A stretch of DNA of 64,000 bases from Chitinophaga sp. S165 (GTDB lineage Bacteria; Bacteroidota; Bacteroidia; Chitinophagales; Chitinophagaceae). The stretch is taken from positions 27,640 through 91,639 of the forward strand of contig NZ_QGTG01000015.1 in NCBI RefSeq assembly GCF_003182155.1, read 5' to 3'. Positions within the stretch are counted from its first letter, which is position 1; each line of letters starts with the position of its first letter. Both the position numbers and the translations under genes were made by a program. The notes beneath the pieces are model-generated. The model saw only the letters and a program-made list of their open reading frames with translations, was not told the origin of the DNA and did not search any database. Of the stretch, positions 1-9,373 are shown piece by piece.

Positions 1-205
1 GATAACCAACACCATTAGCGGTTACCGCACTATTTTCTGCAATGATCAAACCAGCACCAGCCCTTTGTCCGTAGTAAACATGTGCAGACGGACCAGGAAC
101 ACCATCCTGAGAACGGCGTCTGCTCATAGGCGCCATCACCACACGGTTGCGCAATGTAAATGCCGGCGTGACCAGCGGTGACAACAACTTTTCTCTTGAA
201 CTCAT
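1..205 (-). CDS. Old yellow enzyme family ene-reductase (N-terminal part)
   Basis: Only the first 68 codons lie in the window; the gene continues past the left edge. The start is the ATG whose complement is at 203-205. The reading has the hallmarks of the NADH:flavin oxidoreductase/old yellow enzyme barrel: an N-terminal LLSPL...F.LRNRVVMAPMSR segment, then YYGQRAGAGLIIAE, which aligns with the NemA/OYE pattern YY.QRA..GLII.E. Such enzymes bind FMN and use NAD(P)H to reduce activated alkenes, quinones or nitro compounds in the cytoplasm. The gene is transcribed away from an AraC-type regulator, with about 90 bp between the two starts. That divergent arrangement is common for a regulator and its target. 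The specific substrate cannot be inferred. Confidence 0.85.
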   Translation of the reverse strand, partial: MSSREKLLSPLVTPAFTLRNRVVMAPMSRRRSQDGVPGPSAHVYYGQRAGAGLIIAENSAVTANGVGY

Positions 206-294
206 ATAGATTACTTTTTTGATCCCACAAAATTACCTGTGGCCACTACCCCGGAACAGTGACAAAGCGGGGTTTTTCCTGTAAATTGGCAGGT

Positions 295-1158
295 ATGGAA
301 CGGAAACTCTTACACCAGCCTTTTGAGCTGTTTGTATCAGATATGGAATGTTGGAACGAGCGTCCGCTGATCTATCATTTTTTTGAGATCGTGCAGATCC
401 TGGATGGAGAGGGCCTGCGCATCACAAACCGTAACACTTTCCCTTACAGGAAGGGTAGCATTTTCCTCTTTACACCGCTCGATTGCAGAGGTTTTGATAT
501 TAAGACCCCTACGCGTTTCTGCGCTATACGTTTCTCGGAAGTCTTTCTCGGAAAATGTAAAACGGTACAGGACAGGGAACGGATCTCATCATGGTTGAAA
601 CAACTGGAACATATCTTCTTTCATCACAACCGCTTCCAGGAGCTGTTGGTAAAGCAACCGGGCGATTGCCACCTGATCGCTTCACTAATAGATAACCTGG
701 TGAGAGAATATGCGCACGACCGGCCATACAAAGAAGAGAACCTTCAGCATTTTGTAACGCTGATCCTGAACATACTGGCGCGGAATGTCAGCGACAGCAC
801 TGCGATGTCCGGCGCGGGCGATACCCCTGATCCACTGATCAACAGGATGTTATTGCATATACGTCAGCATATCAGTGATCCTGATAAACTGAGGATAGAT
901 TTTCTGGCATCTCATTTTAATCTCTCAGAAAACTATGTAGGTGAGTATTTCAGGAAACTGACCGGCGAAAGCCTGCAACATTATATTACGCATTACAGGA
1001 TAAAGCTGGTGCAGCAGCGGCTTGCCAACAGCGTACTTACGGTGAGCCAGATTGCAGGAGAGCTGGGCTTTACAGATGAAAGCCACTTAAGCAGGCAATT
1101 CAGAAAGTATAATGGTATAAGTCCGGCTGAATACAGAAAGAATGCGAAATCAACATAA
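295..1158 (+). CDS. AraC-family transcriptional regulator
   Basis: 287-residue regulator. I prefer the ATG at 295 (MERKLLHQPFELF); an in-frame GTG at 259 would add 12 residues of poor quality. The N-terminal ~170 residues fit a cupin-like sensory domain. The C-terminal ~100 residues carry two helix-turn-helix motifs typical of AraC/XylS proteins: LRIDFLASHFNLSENYVGEY as the first and VSQIAGELGFTDESHLSRQF as the second, ending in the classic GISPAEYRK. It is divergent from the old yellow enzyme gene at 1-205 and probably controls it. The 3' end runs into a strong hairpin at 1189-1218. The ligand is unknown. Confidence 0.9.
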   Translation: MERKLLHQPFELFVSDMECWNERPLIYHFFEIVQILDGEGLRITNRNTFPYRKGSIFLFTPLDCRGFDIKTPTRFCAIRFSEVFLGKCKTVQDRERISSWLKQLEHIFFHHNRFQELLVKQPGDCHLIASLIDNLVREYAHDRPYKEENLQHFVTLILNILARNVSDSTAMSGAGDTPDPLINRMLLHIRQHISDPDKLRIDFLASHFNLSENYVGEYFRKLTGESLQHYITHYRIKLVQQRLANSVLTVSQIAGELGFTDESHLSRQFRKYNGISPAEYRKNAKST

Positions 1159-1188
1159 ATGACTATTGAAATAATTTGTTCTTAAAGC

Positions 1189-1218
1189 AGCAAGCGCTCG
1201 CCGAGGCGAACGCTTGCT
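1189..1218. terminator. Bidirectional intrinsic terminator between araC-type gene and tdk
   Basis: A near-perfect inverted repeat with 14-bp arms, a single C/A mismatch and a 2-nt loop. It is followed on the + strand by a T-rich run (ttttgttattt). It lies between two convergent genes (stops at 1158 and 1225), so it could serve both. Confidence 0.8.
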
Positions 1219-1224
1219 GTTTTG

Positions 1225-1797
1225 TTATTTGACGTCTTCGTAATAACAATGCCTGCATCGTGGTTCATACAGGTCTGTTTCTCCGAGGAGCACGGTATTT
1301 TTTTCTTTCGTTTTACGGTAGGAGTAATTGGCGATATTTCCGCATTTGACACAGATTGCGTGCAGCTTGGTAATGTAGTCAGCCTTTGCCAGCAGGAAAG
1401 GCATCTGCCCAAAGGGCTTACCCATAAAATCCATATCCAATCCCGCCACAATCACCCTGATACCCCGCAATGCAAGCTGGTCACATACTTCTGGCAATTC
1501 GCCATCAAAGAATTGTGCTTCATCGATGCCCACTACATCCACTTCCTGCGCAAGGAGAAGGATCTGCTGAGAATTCTCCAATGGCGTGCTTACAATGCGG
1601 CTTTCGTCGTGAGATACAATGTGTTGTACATCATACCGTGTATCTATCACCGGTTTAAAGATCTCTACTTTTAAATTGGCAATCCGGGCCCGTTTCAATC
1701 TTCTGATCAACTCTTCCGTTTTTCCGGAAAACATTGAGCCACAGATCACTTCTATCCACCCTCTTCGCCCTCCTGCTAGAGAAGGTTCAATAAACAT
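1225..1797 (-). CDS. tdk: Thymidine kinase (type II)
   Basis: 190 residues, the normal length for the bacterial type II thymidine kinase. It phosphorylates thymidine with ATP in the dTTP salvage pathway in the cytoplasm. Visible motifs: P-loop GSMFSGKT at residues 20-27, the Mg-binding IDEAQFF at about 90-96 (Asp91, Glu92), and a zinc-binding set Cys148-x2-Cys151 and Cys180-x2-Cys183. The lasso region and the C-terminal YEPRCRHCY segment fit the family. The gene is monocistronic, convergent with the AraC gene and divergent from the gene at 1926. Confidence 0.96.
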   Translation of the reverse strand: MFIEPSLAGGRRGWIEVICGSMFSGKTEELIRRLKRARIANLKVEIFKPVIDTRYDVQHIVSHDESRIVSTPLENSQQILLLAQEVDVVGIDEAQFFDGELPEVCDQLALRGIRVIVAGLDMDFMGKPFGQMPFLLAKADYITKLHAICVKCGNIANYSYRKTKEKNTVLLGETDLYEPRCRHCYYEDVK

Positions 1798-1925
1798 ATT
1801 TTAGTATTTGATTAACAGTTAATTAAAATGCCCTAACTTTATGCAAATAAAATAAATTCCCCCATACCGCGTTAACAATTAAGGCATGGAACGCATTTTG
1901 CATTCAAGTTATTTTTTTTACTGCT

Positions 1926-2894
1926 ATGGAAAAAATAAGTGCATTAATTGATAAGTTACAGGAATTAAAGAATTCAAACGCTGGTTTGCAGTCGATATCT
2001 TATTATGTGCAACTGCTGCAGGCGGAGATCTTACACGCAAGGAATCTTCAAAGAGAGCAGGAACGTGTGCAAGAGCGGCAGGACAGTCATGTAGCCGTGA
2101 TCATGCCTTCCACTCCACTGACAACCACTGCGAGTCCCTCTACCATCATAGTAGAAGTACCTGTAACGACATCATCGAGAGAAACATTACCGGAAAACAA
2201 ACAGACGGCTCCTGCGGTAACATCTGCACCTGCAGCGGAATCGACCTTGACATTACCGTTGCAGAACACGTCCCTTCCCAAGCCGGTAGCTGCAAGCAAT
2301 GGCAATGGAACTACGGCGGCCCCTGTAAATACTATTCCGGCTGCTGTAACTGCAGAAACAACTCACAACGGCGCTACGGCTCATCAAATGCCATCCCCTG
2401 CTCCTGCGTCTCAACCTGCGGAACAGGCCCCGGCAGACAGGAAACCGGCTTTCATCACCATCTATGGCAATACGGAAACACAGCAACCGGTTAACACACC
2501 GCCAGCTGCCAGTGAGAAAAAGCCTGAAACCAATGGTGTACATAAGGAACTTAAGGAGCTAAAAGAACTGAACCAGCTGGTGGCCCAGAATACGCCTTCA
2601 CTGAATGACCGCTGGAAGCAATCGCAGACCGAAGTTGCCGACCGTTTGAGTGAAACTCCTGTCAAGGACCTGCGTCAGGCGATCGGGATCAACGATAAAT
2701 TCCAGTTCATACAGGAATTGTTCCGGGGCGACGTGGACACTTATGAACGTTCTGTAAAGACCATCAATGAGTTACACACGCTGCAGGAAGCAGAATACTG
2801 GATTGAAAGAGAGTTGAAGATCCGCCAGGGTTGGGTCGACGATAACCGTGCTGTAAGGCAGTTTTACAATCTCGTCAAGAAACGTTTCTCCTGA
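1926..2894 (+). CDS. Bacteroidota conserved protein with low-complexity linker
   Basis: 322 residues, no enzymatic motif recognised. It has three parts: an N-terminal helical segment of about 60 residues (ALIDKLQELKNSNAGLQSIS...); a Thr/Ala/Pro-rich disordered linker at about 60-215; and a helical C-terminal domain with KELKELKELNQL, then GINDKFQFIQELFRGD and W.....AVRQFYNLVKKRF at the end. From memory, that last domain recurs in hypothetical proteins of Bacteroidetes. There is no signal peptide or membrane segment, so it is probably cytosolic. Its 3' end overlaps the convergent KDO transferase gene by 31 bp. A role in envelope or DNA-associated scaffolding cannot be argued from sequence. Confidence 0.75.
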   Translation: MEKISALIDKLQELKNSNAGLQSISYYVQLLQAEILHARNLQREQERVQERQDSHVAVIMPSTPLTTTASPSTIIVEVPVTTSSRETLPENKQTAPAVTSAPAAESTLTLPLQNTSLPKPVAASNGNGTTAAPVNTIPAAVTAETTHNGATAHQMPSPAPASQPAEQAPADRKPAFITIYGNTETQQPVNTPPAASEKKPETNGVHKELKELKELNQLVAQNTPSLNDRWKQSQTEVADRLSETPVKDLRQAIGINDKFQFIQELFRGDVDTYERSVKTINELHTLQEAEYWIERELKIRQGWVDDNRAVRQFYNLVKKRFS

Positions 2895-4132
2895 ATATAC
2901 TGTAGTATCTTGCCGGTAGCTCCTTTATTTTCAGCCACATAATTCTTAGCCAGGGCGCCCGTCTGTAAACGGGCAGTTCCATCCTGCAACAGTTTTCCCA
3001 CCTGTGCATCGAAGGTGCCCAGGTCATGGATACTGATGCCTCCGCCGGCAGCGATCAATGCGGCTGCCTCCGGGAACTTATGGAATACAGGCCCGAACAA
3101 TACAGGTTTACCATAGGTAGCCGGTTCCAGGATATTGTGAATCCCGTCCTTCCCGAAACCTCCTCCTACATACGTCACTGTAGCATACCGGTATAGTGCC
3201 GACAGCATGCCTACATTATCTATCAGCAATACACGTCCCGGCTGTTTATGCTCATTTTTTATCCACTCCGTATACCTGATGGCTTCCGGGAACAATGCTA
3301 CCAGTTTATGGATATGTGCCGGATCTATTTCATGGGGAGCGATGATCAGGCAACGTCCATCTATATGCTGTTTCTTCCACCAGGCGGCCAGCAAGGCCTC
3401 ATCTGTTTCCCAGGTACTACCCGCAATGATGGCGTGTTGCGTTCCGATAAATTCCGGAATACCCGGTAGCGAACGTTCTTCCTCCTGTAAGGCCCATACG
3501 CGGTCAAAACGCGTATCTCCAGCCAGCGCGACATGTTTGATATCAGCTTGTTCCAGCAGGGAGACAGATTCCTTGTTTTGCACGAAGATGTAGCTGAACT
3601 GTTGCAGCAATTTCCGGAACATGCCGCCGTATGGCTTGAAGAAAGCCTGTCCCGGCCTGAAAATACCGGATATCAGTAATACCGGTACTTTTTCACGGTA
3701 AAGGCTTGTGAGCATATGATACCAGAACTCATACTTGATAAAGATGGCGAGCGTGGGCTTCACTATACGGGTAAAATCCCTTGCATTCTGTCGTGTATCC
3801 AACGGCAAATAGCACACGTAATCGGCCCCGGGATAGTCTTTACGTACCTCATAGCCGGAGGGCGAGAAAAAGGTAAGCAGCACCTTACAATGCGGGTATT
3901 CCTCCCTGATAGCTTCCAGGACAGGTCTACCCTGTTCAAACTCGCCCAGGGAGGCTGCATGTACCCAAACGATGGGACCGGCATCGGGCAGATGTTTTTT
4001 CAGCAAGGCCCTCCAGTCGCGCCGTCCTTCCAGCCATTTACGGGCCTTGATATTCCCTGTGGCGGCGGCCAGGGCCACTCCCGCTTTATATCCTCTTATT
4101 CCCAGATTGTATATAATGGTGCTTATGGCCAT
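2864..4132 (-). CDS. waaA: 3-deoxy-D-manno-octulosonic acid (KDO) transferase
   Basis: 422 residues, the expected size. WaaA/KdtA transfers KDO from CMP-KDO to the lipid A precursor at the inner face of the cytoplasmic membrane. The GT30 fold is shown by the N-terminal membrane-anchoring segment, the catalytic-glutamate motif VHAASLGEFEQG (Glu64), FIKYEFWYH, the mid-protein GIFRPGQAFFKPYGG, and the C-terminal donor site with AGSTWETDE, APHEIDP and YVGGGFGKDGIHNILEP. It is divergent from the sugar-nucleotide operon starting at 4238, so envelope genes cluster here. Its tail overlaps the end of the 1926 gene. Confidence 0.95.
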   Translation of the reverse strand: MAISTIIYNLGIRGYKAGVALAAATGNIKARKWLEGRRDWRALLKKHLPDAGPIVWVHAASLGEFEQGRPVLEAIREEYPHCKVLLTFFSPSGYEVRKDYPGADYVCYLPLDTRQNARDFTRIVKPTLAIFIKYEFWYHMLTSLYREKVPVLLISGIFRPGQAFFKPYGGMFRKLLQQFSYIFVQNKESVSLLEQADIKHVALAGDTRFDRVWALQEEERSLPGIPEFIGTQHAIIAGSTWETDEALLAAWWKKQHIDGRCLIIAPHEIDPAHIHKLVALFPEAIRYTEWIKNEHKQPGRVLLIDNVGMLSALYRYATVTYVGGGFGKDGIHNILEPATYGKPVLFGPVFHKFPEAAALIAAGGGISIHDLGTFDAQVGKLLQDGTARLQTGALAKNYVAENKGATGKILQYIQEKRFLTRL

Positions 4133-4199
4133 GCCCGAGGTACTTTTATTGTTTTTTGGATCGGCTGCAAAGATACTGCCCTTCCTATGGCAAAATTTG

Positions 4200-4207
4200 T
4201 AAATTTG
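4200..4207 (+). promoter_or_regulatory. Candidate -7 box for the sugar-nucleotide operon
   Basis: TAAATTTG matches the Bacteroidota -7 consensus TAnnTTTG. It lies 30 bp ahead of the DegT start codon in the divergent gap with waaA. No convincing -33 TTTG element was seen at standard spacing, so this is a half-supported promoter. Confidence 0.4.
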
Positions 4208-4237
4208 CTCACTTTAAACAAAATATCTATCCCACTC

Positions 4238-5377
4238 ATGGTTCCTATTCAAATGGTGGATTTAAAACGCCAATACTTGAAAATAAAGCCGCAGGTAGAT
4301 GCTGCGATGGCTGAAGTGCTCGATAATGCTGCTTTTATTAATGGCGCACCAGTACAACAATTCACCAAAGCGCTGCAGGACTACCTCGGTGTGAAACATG
4401 TCATTCCATGTGCAAACGGTACAGATGCACTACAGATAGCCATGATGGCGCTCGACCTTAAGCCGGGCGACGAAGTGATCACTCCTTCCTTCACCTTTAT
4501 TGCTACGGCGGAAGTGATCGCGATGCTGCATCTGAAACCTGTATTTGTGGACGTAGACCCTCAAACGTTCTGTCTCGATCCGGTACAGGTGGAGAAAGCG
4601 ATCACACCAAAAACGAAGGCTATCGTACCCGTACACCTTTACGGTCACAGTGCGGAAATGGAGGCGATCATGGAGATCTCCAGAAAATATAACATTCCGG
4701 TTATTGAAGATAATGCACAGGCAATTGGCGGTCATTATACTTTCTCTGACGGAACTACCCAGAAACTGGGTGCTATCGGCCAGATAGGCTGTACCTCCTT
4801 CTTCCCTTCCAAAAACCTGGGTTGTTATGGAGATGGCGGCGCTATCTTTACCAATGACGATGAACTGGCCGGTAAATTAAGAATGATCGCGAATCACGGC
4901 CAGTCGGCCCGTTACTACCATGATGTAGTGGGTGTAAACTCCCGTCTGGACACACTGCAGGCAGTTGTACTGAATGTCAAACTGCCTTTGCTGGATGAAT
5001 ATATCAAGGCCCGTCGTGCTGTTGCGGATGCCTACGATGCCGGATTTGCCGGCATTCCGCAGATCACGACTCCTTACAGGGCCGACAACAGCTACCATGT
5101 ATACCATCAATATACGCTGCAACTAAACGGGGCTGACCGCAATGCGTTACAACAATACCTGCAGGAACGCCAGGTACCTGCAATGATCTATTATCCTGTA
5201 CCTGCCCACCGCCAGAAAATGTTCGAGAATTTCGGTGGCGCTGAATTCAATCTCCCGGTTACTGACAATCTTACCACTAAGGTTATTTCACTACCTATTC
5301 ATACAGAGATGGATGCAGATCAGCTGCAGCACATAATTGATTCAGTTAAATCATTCTTAAATCAAAACTCCAAATGA
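4238..5377 (+). CDS. DegT/DnrJ/EryC1/StrS-family sugar aminotransferase
   Basis: 379 residues from the ATG at 4238. The open frame extends upstream to 3716, but that part is the antisense of waaA and is not protein-like. It is a PLP-dependent type I-fold enzyme that transaminates keto-sugar nucleotides. Visible residues: CANGTDALQIAM (cofactor phosphate loop), PSFTFIATAE, VIEDNAQAIGG with PLP-ring Asp158, and the Schiff-base lysine Lys192 in SFFPSKNLGCYGDGGA. The stop overlaps the ugd start (ATGA), suggesting translational coupling. With UDP-glucuronate made next door, a WbpE-like role on a 3-keto-glucuronate derivative is possible, but the substrate is unproven. Confidence 0.92.
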   Translation: MVPIQMVDLKRQYLKIKPQVDAAMAEVLDNAAFINGAPVQQFTKALQDYLGVKHVIPCANGTDALQIAMMALDLKPGDEVITPSFTFIATAEVIAMLHLKPVFVDVDPQTFCLDPVQVEKAITPKTKAIVPVHLYGHSAEMEAIMEISRKYNIPVIEDNAQAIGGHYTFSDGTTQKLGAIGQIGCTSFFPSKNLGCYGDGGAIFTNDDELAGKLRMIANHGQSARYYHDVVGVNSRLDTLQAVVLNVKLPLLDEYIKARRAVADAYDAGFAGIPQITTPYRADNSYHVYHQYTLQLNGADRNALQQYLQERQVPAMIYYPVPAHRQKMFENFGGAEFNLPVTDNLTTKVISLPIHTEMDADQLQHIIDSVKSFLNQNSK

Positions 5378-6687
5378 AGATCACAGTAGTAGGCACAGGC
5401 TATGTGGGACTGGTTACCGGGACCTGCTTCGCTGAAACAGGCAACGATGTTGTGTGCGTTGATATCGACGCAAATAAGGTCAACAAGCTCTCTAACGGAC
5501 AAATAACCATCTACGAGCCGGGACTGGAAAAATTGTTTGAGCGTAACCTGAAGGAAGGACGTCTCCACTTCACCACCAGCCTTGCAGAAGGCACACAGCA
5601 TGGTGAAGTGATCTTTCTGGCGCTGCCGACCCCTCCGGGAGAAGACGGCTCTGCAGACCTTTCCTATATTCTGCGTGTAGCAGATGAACTGGGAAAGATC
5701 ATGACAGACTACAAAGTGATCATCGATAAAAGTACTGTACCTGTAGGTACTGCTGAAAAAGTACAGGAGACTATCGCGAAGCATTGCAAATGCCCTTTCG
5801 ACGTTGTATCCAATCCGGAATTCCTGCGTGAAGGTGTAGCAGTAGATGACTTCATGAAACCTGACCGTGTAGTGATCGGTACCCGTTCTGAAAGAGCACG
5901 TAAAGTAATGGGCGATCTGTTTGCACCATTTGTACGTCAGGGTAATCCGATATTGTTCATGGACGAGAAATCTGCAGAATTAACTAAATATGCAGCAAAC
6001 TCCTTCCTGGCCACCAAGATCTCATTCATGAATGAAATAGCCATTCTGTGTGAGAAACTGGGCGCTGATGTTGATATGGTGCGCAGAGGTGTAGGCAGCG
6101 ACGATAGGATCGGTAAACGTTTCCTGTTCCCCGGCATCGGTTATGGCGGCAGCTGCTTCCCGAAAGATGTGCAGGCGCTGGTAAAATCATCTGAAGATGC
6201 GGAGTATGATTTCAAAATACTCACAGCAGTGATGGATGTAAATGAGCGGCAGAAATTGTTCCTCCTTCCAAAGATCAGGACATGGTTCAACGATGACCTG
6301 AAAGGTAAACATTTCGCGATATGGGGACTGGCCTTCAAGCCTAATACAGATGATATCCGCGAAGCACCGGCGTTATACATGATAGACGCGCTGCGTGATG
6401 CAGGAGCTACCGTAACGGTATTTGATCCTGAAGCGATGGCAAATGTGGAACGCCTCATTGGAGACAAAGTAACTTACGCTTCCAACCAATATGACTGCCT
6501 TGCGGATGCTGATGCCCTCATCATTGCTACCGAATGGAGCGTGTTCAGGACACCTGATTTTGACAAGATCGGCGCTACCCTGAAAAATAAACTGATATTT
6601 GACGGCCGGAACCTGTTCGATGTAGCCCGTATGGCTGAACTGGGTTTCCACTACGAAAGTGTTGGACGAGCTGCTGCTACTAACTAA
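5374..6687 (+). CDS. ugd: UDP-glucose 6-dehydrogenase
   Basis: 437 residues. It oxidises UDP-glucose to UDP-glucuronate with two NAD+ in the cytoplasm. The Rossmann start VGTGYVGLVTGTCFAE, the IDKSTVPVGT and NPEFLREG motifs, and the catalytic cysteine Cys261 in GYGGSCFPKD are all present. Lys205 in ELTKYAANSFLATKISFMNE and the C-terminal WGLAFKPNTDDIREAP segment complete the family pattern. It overlaps the upstream aminotransferase by 4 bp. The next gene decarboxylates its product, so the two act in sequence to make UDP-xylose. Confidence 0.96.
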   Translation: MKITVVGTGYVGLVTGTCFAETGNDVVCVDIDANKVNKLSNGQITIYEPGLEKLFERNLKEGRLHFTTSLAEGTQHGEVIFLALPTPPGEDGSADLSYILRVADELGKIMTDYKVIIDKSTVPVGTAEKVQETIAKHCKCPFDVVSNPEFLREGVAVDDFMKPDRVVIGTRSERARKVMGDLFAPFVRQGNPILFMDEKSAELTKYAANSFLATKISFMNEIAILCEKLGADVDMVRRGVGSDDRIGKRFLFPGIGYGGSCFPKDVQALVKSSEDAEYDFKILTAVMDVNERQKLFLLPKIRTWFNDDLKGKHFAIWGLAFKPNTDDIREAPALYMIDALRDAGATVTVFDPEAMANVERLIGDKVTYASNQYDCLADADALIIATEWSVFRTPDFDKIGATLKNKLIFDGRNLFDVARMAELGFHYESVGRAAATN

Positions 6688-6716
6688 TTATTGCACATCA
6701 TCAATTGCCTATCGAA

Positions 6717-7655
6717 ATGAAGAGAGTACTGATTACCGGCGCTGCCGGCTTCCTGGGGTCACATTTGTGTGATCGCTTTATTAAAGAAGGATACCGTGTT
6801 GTCGGAATGGATAACCTCCTGACCGGTAACATCAAAAATATAGAACATCTCTTTCCGTTACCGGAATTTGAATACTATCATCATGATGTAAGCAAATTCG
6901 TACATGTACCAGGCGACCTGGATTACATTTTACACTTTGCTTCTCCTGCCAGCCCGATCGACTATCTGAAAATGCCGATCCAGACATTGAAGGTAGGTTC
7001 ATTGGGTACCCACAATCTGCTGGGACTGGCCAAAGAGAAAAAGGCCCGCATCCTGGTGGCGTCTACATCTGAAGTATATGGCGACCCGAATGTGCATCCT
7101 CAGCCGGAAGAATACTGGGGTAATGTGAACCCGGTAGGTCCACGTGGTGTGTACGATGAAGCTAAACGTTTCATGGAGTCCATCACGATGGCATATCATA
7201 ACTTCCACGGCGTAGATACAAGGATCATCAGGATCTTTAATACCTACGGCCCACGTATGCGCCTCGATGACGGCCGTGCGCTGCCAGCTTTCATGAGCCA
7301 GGCGCTGACAGGACAGGACCTCACTGTTTTTGGTGATGGATCCCAGACCCGTTCTTTCTGTTATGTATCTGACCTTGTAGATGGTATTTACCGTTTGCTG
7401 CTGAGCGATTATCACCTTCCTGTGAATATCGGTAACCCGGCAGAGATCTCCCTGAAGGAATTTGCAGAAGAGATCCTGGCACTGACGGGCAGCAAGCAAA
7501 AGATCATCTATCAGCCACTTCCGAAAGATGATCCGAAACAAAGGAAACCGGATATCACCAAAGCACAGGAATTACTGGGCTGGGCGCCGAAAGTGGACAG
7601 GAAAGAAGGCCTGAAGATCACTTATGAGTATTTCAAGCAAGCTTTAAATAAATAA
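6717..7655 (+). CDS. UDP-glucuronate decarboxylase (UDP-xylose synthase)
   Basis: 312 residues from the ATG at 6717; the open frame's upstream TTG at 6705 is unlikely to be used. It is an extended short-chain dehydrogenase that converts UDP-glucuronate to UDP-xylose through an NAD-bound 4-keto intermediate. The glycine motif GAAGFLGS lies at residues 8-15. The catalytic set is STSEVYGDP (Thr117, Glu119) with Tyr146-x3-Lys150 in GVYDEAKR. The RIFNTYGPRM and DGSQTRSFCYVSDLVDG motifs are typical of bacterial UXS. It sits 29 bp after ugd. Confidence 0.94.
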   Translation: MKRVLITGAAGFLGSHLCDRFIKEGYRVVGMDNLLTGNIKNIEHLFPLPEFEYYHHDVSKFVHVPGDLDYILHFASPASPIDYLKMPIQTLKVGSLGTHNLLGLAKEKKARILVASTSEVYGDPNVHPQPEEYWGNVNPVGPRGVYDEAKRFMESITMAYHNFHGVDTRIIRIFNTYGPRMRLDDGRALPAFMSQALTGQDLTVFGDGSQTRSFCYVSDLVDGIYRLLLSDYHLPVNIGNPAEISLKEFAEEILALTGSKQKIIYQPLPKDDPKQRKPDITKAQELLGWAPKVDRKEGLKITYEYFKQALNK

Positions 7656-7748
7656 CTCGGGAAAGCGGGTGAACCCTTACTACCAAAACTGGTTAGATGA
7701 AGGTTCATCCGCAATTCGTAATTTGGACCCCGGAATTAAATAACTTTT

Positions 7749-8804
7749 ATGCACAACACCATATTAATCACCGGTGGCGCAGGATTTATCGGGTCTCATG
7801 TAGTAAGGCTCTTTGTAAAGAACTATCCTCATTACCAGATCATTAATCTGGATGCATTAACCTATGCCGGTAATCTTGAAAACCTGAAAGACATCAAGGA
7901 TCAGCCCAATTACAAATTCGTTAAGGGTGATATCACAGATGAATCATTCATTGATGAACTATTTGCTACTTATAAGTTCGATGGGGTAATCCACCTCGCG
8001 GCTGAAAGTCATGTGGACAGGTCTATCATGGATCCGCTGGCCTTTATCAAAACCAACGTAATGGGTACGGCAGTGCTGTTGAACGCCAGTAGAAAATACT
8101 GGAAAGACAATTATGAAGGCAAACTGTTCTATCATGTGTCTACCGATGAAGTATATGGCAGTCTGGGAGAAGAAGGTTTCTTTACCGAGCAGACCGCATA
8201 TGATCCCCGTTCACCTTATTCTGCATCCAAAGCCAGCTCTGATCATTTTGTGATGGCATACTACCACACTTATCATCTGCCTGCTATTATATCTAACTGT
8301 TCCAATAACTACGGCTCGAATCATTTCCCGGAAAAATTAATTCCGCTGGCTATCCACAACATTAAGAACAATAAACCGGTACCTGTATATGGTAAAGGTG
8401 AGAACGTGCGCGATTGGTTGTTTGTGGAAGATCACGCCAGAGCAATAGATACTATTTTCCATAAAGGCCGCGTAGGTGAGACCTATAACATTGGCGGCTT
8501 CAACGAATGGAAAAATATCGACCTTATTAACCTGCTGTGCATGATCATGGATAAAAAACTGCAACGAGCACCAGGTACATCTGCACAACTGATCACTTTC
8601 GTCAAAGACCGCGCCGGCCATGACCTGCGTTATGCTATCGACGCTACCAAGCTGAATAAAGAACTGGGCTGGGAACCTTCACTTCAGTTCGAAGAAGGGC
8701 TGGAAAAAACAGTGGAATGGTACCTCGCCAATGAAGAATGGCTGGAACATGTGACCAGCGGAGCGTACCAGGACTATTACAGTGATCAGTACCAAAAGAG
8801 ATAA
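7749..8804 (+). CDS. rfbB: dTDP-glucose 4,6-dehydratase
   Basis: 351 residues. It catalyses dTDP-glucose to dTDP-4-keto-6-deoxyglucose, the second step of dTDP-L-rhamnose synthesis. Seen: GGAGFIGSHV NAD motif, HLAAESHVDRSI, the STDEVYGSLG active-site loop (Thr, Asp, Glu), and YSASKASSDHFV with the Tyr/Lys pair. NCSNNYGSNHFPEKLIPL and the GENVRDWLFVEDHA C-terminal block are diagnostic of RmlB. It is 93 bp after the UXS gene and 2 bp before rfbC, so a second promoter in that gap is possible. Confidence 0.96.
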   Translation: MHNTILITGGAGFIGSHVVRLFVKNYPHYQIINLDALTYAGNLENLKDIKDQPNYKFVKGDITDESFIDELFATYKFDGVIHLAAESHVDRSIMDPLAFIKTNVMGTAVLLNASRKYWKDNYEGKLFYHVSTDEVYGSLGEEGFFTEQTAYDPRSPYSASKASSDHFVMAYYHTYHLPAIISNCSNNYGSNHFPEKLIPLAIHNIKNNKPVPVYGKGENVRDWLFVEDHARAIDTIFHKGRVGETYNIGGFNEWKNIDLINLLCMIMDKKLQRAPGTSAQLITFVKDRAGHDLRYAIDATKLNKELGWEPSLQFEEGLEKTVEWYLANEEWLEHVTSGAYQDYYSDQYQKR

Positions 8805-8806
8805 CT

Positions 8807-9373
8807 ATGCCTTTTACAGAGACAGGAATACCAGGGTTGTTAGTATATGAACCCAGGGTATTTAATGATAGCCGTGGCTATTTTTTCGAAAGTTATAATG
8901 CCCAGACCTTTGAACAGGAAGGATTACACCTTCCTTTTGTACAGGACAACCAGGCACGTTCTACATATGGAGTACTGAGAGGATTACATTATCAGCTGGA
9001 GCCATATGCACAGACAAAGCTGGTAAGAGTGCTGGAAGGAAAGATCATCGATGTGGCGGTAGATATCCGTAAAGGCTCTCCTACTTATGGCAAAGCCTTT
9101 GCAATAGAACTGACTGCAGAGAACAAAAAACAACTGCTGGTGCCGAAAGGTTTTGCTCATGGATATTCTGTGATAAGTGAAACCGCTGAAGTGATGTATA
9201 AATGCGATAACTTTTATCACAAGCCTAGTGAAGGCGGTATTATCTATAATGATCCTGCACTGAACATCGACTGGGGCATTAACCTGGCTGATGCTCTTGT
9301 TTCAGAAAAAGATACAGTGCTGCCTACACTTGAAAATTGTACGCATAACTTCGTTTTCAATTCAAATAAGTAA
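8807..9373 (+). CDS. rfbC: dTDP-4-dehydrorhamnose 3,5-epimerase
   Basis: 188 residues, a cupin-fold epimerase inverting C3 and C5 of dTDP-4-keto-6-deoxyglucose. Diagnostic blocks are FNDSRGYFFESYN, QDNQARSTYGVLRGLHYQ with the catalytic His, the KLVRVLEGKIIDVAVDIRKGSPTYGK strand pair, and PKGFAHGYSVISE. It lies 2 bp after rfbB and its stop abuts the rfbD start, so the three are certainly co-transcribed. Confidence 0.96.
   Translation: MPFTETGIPGLLVYEPRVFNDSRGYFFESYNAQTFEQEGLHLPFVQDNQARSTYGVLRGLHYQLEPYAQTKLVRVLEGKIIDVAVDIRKGSPTYGKAFAIELTAENKKQLLVPKGFAHGYSVISETAEVMYKCDNFYHKPSEGGIIYNDPALNIDWGINLADALVSEKDTVLPTLENCTHNFVFNSNK

Noticed and set aside
3716..4237. Open-frame extension upstream of the DegT aminotransferase
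   Set aside because: It is antisense to waaA, shows no protein-like pattern, and the family N-terminus (MVPIQMVDLKRQY) begins at 4238.
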